Shown here: positions 41,001 to 50,000 of the stretch, in pieces
Layout: each line of letters starts with the position of its first letter
Position numbering within the stretch: the stretch's first letter is position 1
Assembly: GCA_008508345.1 (NCBI GenBank)
Contig: QNGE01000752.1
Location: 1-64,000, forward strand
Origin: Paragonimus westermani
Lineage: Eukaryota > Platyhelminthes > Trematoda > Plagiorchiida > Troglotrematidae
Reading direction: 5' to 3'
Length of the DNA: 64,000 bases
Position numbers and translations under genes: made by a program
Notes under the pieces: generated by a model
Told to the model about the DNA's origin: nothing
Database searches by the model: none
What the model saw: the letters and a program-made list of their open reading frames with translations, nothing else

Positions 41001-44000
41001 GCGTTAAATATGTACCGTTGAAAGCATCGTTACAACTTTAGACAGATCTTGGCCTTTTCTTTGTTGTTGTTTGCAGGTTGTTTGAGATTGTTAATCGCTT
41101 CCCCTACCTGGTTAATATCATCGTGTCAAAATATAATTTTGCCGATGAGGCCTCTATGGGAGAAAAAAGAACATATTGAATTTGTAAACAGTCCTCATTT
41201 GTGACGTCGCAAAAACGTCCGGTTGTCGCTTTTTCGATAGTTATCGTGCGACTAAGGAATCTCTTAAGAACAATAACTGTTGTTTTTAGGACAAGTTGTT
41301 TTTAGGACAAGTTCATCTCAGGGTTTGTTCTACGTGTCCTGCACGAATGCGCGAAGACGCCGTCCAAATAGTCCGTATTTGTCTTCCTGGGAGAACATGT
41401 TGTATTTGATTGCCCCTACTTTGAGATTGCTTCGAAACACAGCCTCATAACTCCCACGCCGAACCAGCCAATAAAACGTGCGGGCTTGTAGTTGATACTT
41501 TTAACCGCTCAGGAAATTCCAAAACGTTGTTGGACTACTCCGGCTGAATATATGTGAACGCAGTTATATGGAAAACTGACTCAGCCTCATGATGAACACT
41601 CCGGAATTTCTAAAAATCTCTTGGAGTAACCTGTCTGATGAGTATGATTGCCTACTCCTCTTTTTGCCGCTCAGTTCATTCACTACGATAATAACGTTTA
41701 CCTTGTTTGTCAAAGAAAAAAGGACCGAGTCATTTTTATAAAGAAAAAATTGAGATTGGTTCCCGAAGAAGTTCGGGGTTGACCTCCGTTCCCCCGGTCT
41801 TAGGAATGCGTATAAGTATCAAGTTTTACAGTTAACCATAAACGATTCATACCAAACGCCTGTCTCTACTCCTATCAATACGAACTACTTTGATAATGAA
41901 GAAAATCTGCTGTATTTGAACAATAGATATCAGGAATCTGGTATACTTTACTGTAATGTGGGACGGCTACAGCTCTGGATTGGCACCAGTAGCTTTCGTT
42001 CTGTCTAACTTAAACTCATACTTGAACTAACTTTGTTGCGCGGTGTTTCCTGTTGTCAAACAGTCCATCCATAGAGCAATCACACTCAACGTTGTCCTAC
42101 GTGGCACTCTTTGGAAACGCAAAAAATGTAGCATCTACCACCTATGAATTTTTACCATGCTTTAAGTCAAAAGCTGCTTTATGAGTTGTTCACTTGTTTT
42201 AGGTAAGAAAGCCACATTTGCTAGCTAGATGGACCACTGTGCACAACGTATAAGTATGATATACTGCATTGTGAAGTGACAGCTCTTGTTGTCCTACTGT
42301 TTGGACGTAAATTTTGTTTGCTGAATAAAAATAGTGTTCAGTCATCATGGATAATGCAATCCTACGTTAGCTTGATCAAGAAAGTATTTTGATCTAAACT
42401 GGCGTGTTTACGTTCAAGGCCAATAATCACCGGCGTAACGAGCTTCACATCGCTCCACAAGAATTGTCATTAGAATATGATCGAATCTAGGCAGAATTGG
42501 AATTCTTCCACGGCACCTGTACACACTTACGCACACATAAGCGCCAGAGATGATTGTAGTATGAGTTCGTGGGCACTTTTTGAAGCTCCGAGACACCTCA
42601 TTAAGGACATTAGTTCGACAGTGATCTAACACAGCTGGCACATTAGTAGTAAATTCGTTCAATTTGTACATGCTTGAATACAGCGGATTAGACCTTTTTG
42701 TGTGTATAAAGCTGTCAACTTGTGGGGGGGGGGGTTATTCACAAAACAAAAGGTGTACACTACCATTCAGATGTCGTCTTAGAACTTTCTGATGTCAACA
42801 TGGAGTTGAACTCAGTGATACAGTCAATGTATATCTCCGATAGTTGTGTATGAGGAAAAAGGCTAGTCCTTGAAGTGACGCATTTCCTCTAGCCAGTTGT
42901 ATTTGGTTATGATTGTGCCCTCAAATTTCAAGCAGCATTCAGGTGATGAAGCCTTACAAGGACGTTGGCATCAGTGGCGTTGGTGGTCAAATATTTATTT
43001 GCCGAAACCTTCCAAACGCCAGTACGCCACATTCAACCGACATTGTTACTGGGATGAGCATTACTTTCGCCCCAATAAAACAACACTCCAAAATTTGTAT
43101 CTTCTTGGATGGTGACGTCTGCTGGCTGTAAAGTCGGATGACATCCAGTTCGAATTGCCACTACCTCCGCATTTCACTATTGTTTTGGTTTTGTATCAGC
43201 AATCAGATGACCAAGCACAGTTTATAGCTCTCATCAGCTGCTTATTTTTTCATGTAAAGCAGTCGCAACCATAGGCAATGCAGTGTGACGTCCAAAGCTG
43301 GATAAGCGACAGATTTCAGTTCGAAGGCATTCGCACATACATCTCACTGAGGTCGATAGACAGTAGAGAAATGAATAACCGGTGCATCCATTTGATCTGA
43401 TGTGGTTATGAGTCAGCCTGGGACAAGGAGTCAAGGCCATGCCTTTGAACTGTGCCTAGCCAGATTTTTGCTAATATCGACAATCGCAATCCAACTAGCA
43501 TCACATTGGTTGAGGCAGATTGCTTCATGCGTGTTGGTGTTTGGACAGGCGACAGATTCTTTATCAGATGAAGCAATCAGATCTTTCATTTACCGTTGGT
43601 TCGTCTGACGTTTCGAATAGGATGGTAGTCGAAGCAATCGTGTGGAGATCCATCGGTCAGATAGGTTTACGAAGCTGAATCTGGAACGGGTGTCATTGCT
43701 GTGTTCCGTAGAAGGTAGACTGAGTGTGTTTGACGCGGTCGGTTTTCGTTAACGGTGAGACAGACCGCAGTTACGCCACGTCTGATAGACTGGATTGAGG
43801 ATCGAATGGAACAGATTCCGGTGTCCATTTAATTGCATCGCAAATGAACAAAGATATGGATAACCTATAGGGCGAAAAACCTTAAAGCTTTTCCTGGTTA
43901 CCATAATTTACTAAGTGGTCCTTGTGAATATCTTAATTTTCGAACACTTTTTCAAAAATAATATTAGGCGACGAAGGGTTTAAGAAGCGGATATCTCGTA

Positions 44001-47000
44001 ATGATCATCAGTCGAATTCTTTTAATCAATCTTTACATTTGCGCAGACTCAGGTAGTTAGGTCATGCAGTGAGGACGCCAGCTAGTCGTCTGCCAAACCG
44101 AGCACTTTTGCCGACGCTGCGGCCAACTGGCGTAAGACGCGAGGTGGACAGATGATGACCTGGCTCAGGGAGATGAATTTGTTCACGAAGGGGTTGGCCA
44201 CTGTAGATCGGATTCGTTTCCCAGGCTGGGGATTCGTGATTCACAGAGTCTGGCTGGGGATGTTAAGCGAGACGGTGGCTAATTGAGCCCAGTGGTCTGA
44301 ATGTTGTTGTTGTTTGGCCGAGTTGTCTGTGAAGTGAGTGCATTTAATGAGGCGGAGCAGTGAAAGCCTGAAGTAAGCTGTCCTGCTGCTGATGCCTTAT
44401 TTTCAATTGCAGCTCGGTTGTCTGTTTGTAAGGTGTAGGCACCTTGATTTTGAATGTATGAACACAGACGCACCTATTTTCAGCAAACAGATACCTCCTT
44501 CTTCCCTTTCATTTTTCTTTTTTTCTCCGCAGGGTTTGCTTTTTTCTTAACAGTTCTGTGGCAGTTAAGCATAAGTGAAAACTATTGACGTTCTGCTGTC
44601 TACGAAGATGACTAAACAAGGCATGTACCGTCCCAACAAATCGGTTTCCACAAGAGGTGACCTGTCCAAAGGACATACATTTCAGCATTGCTACGAGGTT
44701 TGAACGAGATTCCTTCATTCACTTTATCGGGTCGTCAATTTAGCAAACCATTCAGATGACTTTTATCGCAATGGAAAATTGGTTGTCGTGGGTGTAATGA
44801 ATGTTAATGATGAAAGAGCCGGAACGTGCGCCAAACCCACACATCAATAAGACGACATAAAATTAACAACCGACTTCCAGCGGTGAACAATGCCACTGGC
44901 GCTGCCCCCATATTGACTTCATTTATGTGTGGGGCACTAAGAGGAGAACCATATTCTTGGTTGACACGTGGAGCCACATGTACGTCTTTCTGTCTAAATT
45001 CCTACAGCAGTCTTTCGGTGACCCTTGAGATGGGTCACCAGCTAACTTAGCCATAATCGACATTGATTCACGCCGATACTTTGACCTTCCAGTTGACACT
45101 AGACGTCATCCGCTAATTGATTTTTATATCGGGTTAACTGTGCTCAGCAGGCGGGCAACAGTTACACCAAAAATATCTTATTAGGTTCAAACCTCAGCTC
45201 CTGGGCTATGTCTGGTGCCCTTCTTTGAGTTCCCACAGTCCTTTTATGTAACGAATGGCATTCCACCACTGGCCGCTGATGGCATGCGACATACCTCCAC
45301 CAAAGGATCTTCCATCTCAGGAAGGCCCGATTGGTTGGCTCCCTACTAACTACGATTAGTCAGGGTAAGACTCGAGCAAATGCCTAAACTCGAAGTTATA
45401 GGCCTCTCCGAGAATCCGCGGGCCATATCGTCACCTTTGGTCTCAAGAAGTGCCATGATTAGCGTCACCGCGGTGATTGTCAGAGAGTTAACCAAGTAAT
45501 CATTATTGAAGAATACCCAGTTTCGCACATGTTAAACATGACTATTCGCTTATACATTAAAACCATGCTCATCAAGGTAAACCTGATATGCCCATATCAC
45601 CAGCTGAAGTTGCTTAACCCGAAGCCTCAGTAAACAACCCTATTGGCCTCTACAACTTTCTTCCAAAGTAGCGCAAACTAAGAATTTCAACGATTCATTC
45701 GTGAGGCCACAACAGTTGGCTTTTTGTCTACCCCTACCTCGAAGACACTTTGGTGGCTGGATCTCTGTAGGAGGAAAACTTTACGCAAATTCGCCCCTTT
45801 CTGAAAACGGTGACCGGAATAGCTTCACACGGAACTGGACCAAGTGCAAATTAGACAAACTTATCATCACCTTACTGGGTCATTGAATCTCAAGGAACTA
45901 AACTGTACACTGACGGGTGAGGTCAAAGTCACCCATGAATACACTCAGGCTGCGTTCCTTTGAGAAGCTACATTGTTTTGGCGGAGTTTAAGCGCTATGA
46001 GCACACACTGAAGCCGCGTGAAGGTGAAGGTAGGTTCAAGTTTACAGAAGTCGCAAGTATTGCCCTTGTCCAGCATACCAATGCGGTCGCTGGTTCAGTT
46101 CTGTTATCCTAATCTGACATAAATGCACTGCCATCAACGGTAACCGGCACACCCATAGACTCCATACCACAACAGCTCGTTGTCAACAACTGACGACCTT
46201 CAGCCTATTTCTTCTAACCCTTGCGACCCATGTGAAAATGGCACGTAACGTTTGGCAAGGAACTGGTTGTAACCTATCTAAGCATCCGCAATTTCGCTAC
46301 TCAGTGTGGGGGTGTGAGGGGTAGGAACAAGCCCCCCACGATTTGTATTAGCGAAAAACCGTTGTCCGTCCTCTAAACGCTTCGCGCGACAAGCACTCCC
46401 ACAACGGTAGCTAGGCACCTGTACACTGTCTCTCACTTCACAACTGACATGCCACGAGTCTCAAGTGAAAAAACACCATTGTAAGCGCCCTATCACGCGA
46501 TCACTGTATCAGCGTATTTACTAACAATCACGTTGATTAGGCAGCCACGAATGACCCACAAACCACTCATCAAGAGCTTGATCAACTACCTCTAAAGTGC
46601 AACACCATAATCCGAGGCATGCCTGTGAAAACTTCAGCTCCACGTGATAAGTTCCGGTGTGAACTAAGCCCTGTATTGCCCGCTTAGTTGTTTACACACT
46701 GTTTAATGCCCTGCATAATGTCTCACCTTGGCGTACTCGTTTCAGTTGAGCCTGTCTTTAGACGTTTCCCGCGGTCCAAATTAGACAGCGGCGGGTGCAA
46801 CTAGAACCAATGTCAATGTTATAACAGGATGCCAACATATTTTTGCCACGGCCTGTCCTGCTGATCAGCACTAATGGAACTTGCAGACACACTTGCAACT
46901 CTGATAACTCAAATGTTCAGGTTGTCTAGGGAACTAAATCAAATTCCAATGGAGTTGACAACAACAGTCATTTGTTCCATGAACGAGATTGTCAGCCGTG

Positions 47001-50000
47001 AGATACCATTCAGTGAACCCTATTTCTGCTATTGGGGAGGTCATGGAGCGTTTGCTGTATGAGAGACGGAAGGCATATCTACAAGTAAGCTAGTTGCCAC
47101 GCCATTACCAGCATGGTTTTCGTCAAGGCTTTTCCTGCCTGAACAACTTACTGCCAGCCAGAGGGCAGTGGGTTGCTTCTAGGACCAAACACATACCAAA
47201 AGACGCCATCTTCGTAGAATTAGACAAAGCTCTTCGCGAAGTTACGAACAGAAGCCTTCCAACCAATCTCGGTGCGCTGGATGTCAACGGTCATATTTCA
47301 AAATGGATGGAGAGCTTCCTCTATAACTTCATTTATTCGGTTAAGCTGAATGGGACACCCTATTGGCGAGGGGTGTCCCGCAATGTTCCATAGGGCTCGA
47401 ACCCAGACCCACTGCTCCCCTTGGTCTTTATCAGTGATGTCCCGGCAATCACTAAAGCGCCGTCTTTAGCATATGCTGACGAACTCGAAATCCCGAGGGT
47501 CATGAAAACCTGCAGAAATTCGGGATTCCGAAAAGAGGGCTCTTGATTACTCGATGAATTGGGCGTCCAAATGAATCTTCCCATTGAATTCCCAAAGGTA
47601 TGCGCGCACGCGTATTGAGTGGATGAACGAAGTGCGTCCCTACCACTTGGGCGAACGTTTGCTGCAACAAGCGGAAGGCAGACGAGACTTGGGTATTATA
47701 ACCACAGCATCACTCAAGATGCAGGACAATACATATAAGGCCTGTACATTGAAATGCAGTGTACTGAGACAGCCAAAGATTCCTCAACAAACTTGTGCCC
47801 GAAACCTCAACTATTCTGTTCTCAACACAGGTCAGAACAATCCTAAGGTGCAGAAGGGTGTCCATCCATCTGCACGACAGGAAGAAGGCGTGAAGGCTGA
47901 GGGGGTTTCAAATAACGACCGTGAAAACTGTCTTGTATGAGACGGAGAAGCTGAGGGCCCTTTGTTGTATTTCCTCAAAGTTGCCGACGTTTATGGGTGG
48001 AGTTGTTGATGGTCCACAAAATATCGAGATGTGTCCACATCCGCGCGCGCAATCCCCCTGTGGAAATGACGACAGGGTGCGTAGACACCAATTTACTGGG
48101 TGAGAGCAAACCGTATAGGACGTCTCCAGCTCACCGCATTTCTCATATGGCAGCCAACTGTTGGAAGGCACTCGCTGGCTCTGTGGTGGACGGGGAGTTA
48201 GAGGTCATAGTGGTAGTGAAATCAGACACACCAAGAGGAACTGTGCCAACAGAAACGGTCTTAGCCTGGTGCTTTCATTGGGTACTGATATGACGGAATA
48301 TATGCAGGAGTCCTTATCCTATGTTTTTAAAGTGGAAATACCGGATACTAAATTCCACAACTTACCGTCATATGAAAGGCACTCTTGACACTGTTTTCCA
48401 GACGTACGTTTTTATCACGTGCATGCCAATTAGCCCCTTATCGTCCGCAGATGTTCCGGCCTACACTTGTTTTATTTATATGATCTTCGCAATGGTATCT
48501 CCACACCAGCATCGTGCGTGCCAAAGAGCTCTTTCTGAAATGTGACCACTAGATTTCAACCAATGCCGGTAAAAACTGGATTTTATAAATCCCCTTCAAC
48601 AGTTTTCTCCTTTTGCCAATTACATTTCTATCCACCTCACCGGCTTAAGTCAATGAAGAAAGTCACTCTGGATGCTGGCTCGTCAGCAGCCACTTTTAAC
48701 TTTTGCAACCCGGTCTTGAATTACAGCAGATCTGGTTTAGTCTCGAAATGAAGAAAAAACATAGTTCGACATAATAAATTTTCAAAGAACTTCGTGTTGG
48801 GAAGACCTAGTCTTATACTATTTTTATTGCGATACCCAAACCTCGTATAATACCTGTATGGGCCCTCATTGGCCCGAATGTATTTAGGGTCATATACTAT
48901 CATGGTGGCCTTATAGGAAAAAGGTTATTGTACCACACAAGTTAGTTCACACTCTGTCCATAACAACCGGTGAAACTGAGGACAAATCAAAGGGAATCAG
49001 TTGGTCGTGCGTAGAACAATGTAGACACCATATTACCACATGACGGTTGGTATGCAGTAAAACAATGCCATCCTTATTGCTTCTCTTATCGTGATTAACT
49101 TCAATTCAAGAATCACACATTCATAAAATGCGTGAAGTTGAGCTATCCTCCCTATATTTCACCACAGGGGACTGTAGAGCATTGCCCAGAAAACCACACG
49201 TTCACACTTATTCCAATAGTGTATCTCATTTGGCCTTCTTGATTAAGGAGTAAACTGAATTACACTACGACATGCTCATAGAAAGCACGAATCCCACTCA
49301 TGGTACTTAGGAACTGCTGTCTTTTCATCATTTTTGGAGGTCGTTCGTTCTATACGCTGTTAAAAATCTGTCGATATCCACGCGTGTGTACATCCCTACT
49401 GGACGACCCCAAGCAGCACACAGCCCCATTTTAAATGGAGCAAAATGGGGCATTTCTGGGGCAAAGTGAGACATTATATATAAGTTGGTTTTTCACAGTA
49501 AGCACGCCATAGTCTGGGATGTTGCACATTTTTTTCCATATCTCTGCTCTAACTGTAGATGTCAGTGCCTACGGTAAAATAAGTGTGATATTGTCGTATT
49601 GTTTTAATGCACCACTTCCATAAATGTTTGTGCCTGGCGCAGTTTGACTTCAAAAGCTGTAACGCAGCGTGCTGTCGACTCCATTTTGGTGTTCGTTTGT
49701 GGAAGTTGTGTACACATCCCACTGTGTCTTAGGTTCATGCTTGCATCTTTTGTCTCCTTTTACAGTACTACCGATGGAACCCCTGCTTCTAAGGAACGAT
49801 GTCCCCCGGTGTCTCCACGTTGCACAAAGTGGGTTTACAAGTGTATCCGGTACACGAAGGCAGAACGTCTGGCTTGCCTGTTACAATGCCGGTAAGTTAC
49901 AGTGATGTGTTTCTGGGTGTCATCACATCATCACACAACATTGATTACTTTCGACAGAAAATAAAAGACCGCCGTTCAGCGTCAACTATCCGTCCGAAGT

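Noticed and set aside
34847..41231. Calling the inverted repeat a named DNA transposon superfamily
   Set aside because: No transposase, and the flanks show only T runs: no TTAA, TA or 8-9 bp duplication that would support a class.
45185..45200. Second B-box-like motif (GGTTCAAACCTC)
   Set aside because: Isolated, palindromic by nature and without an A box.
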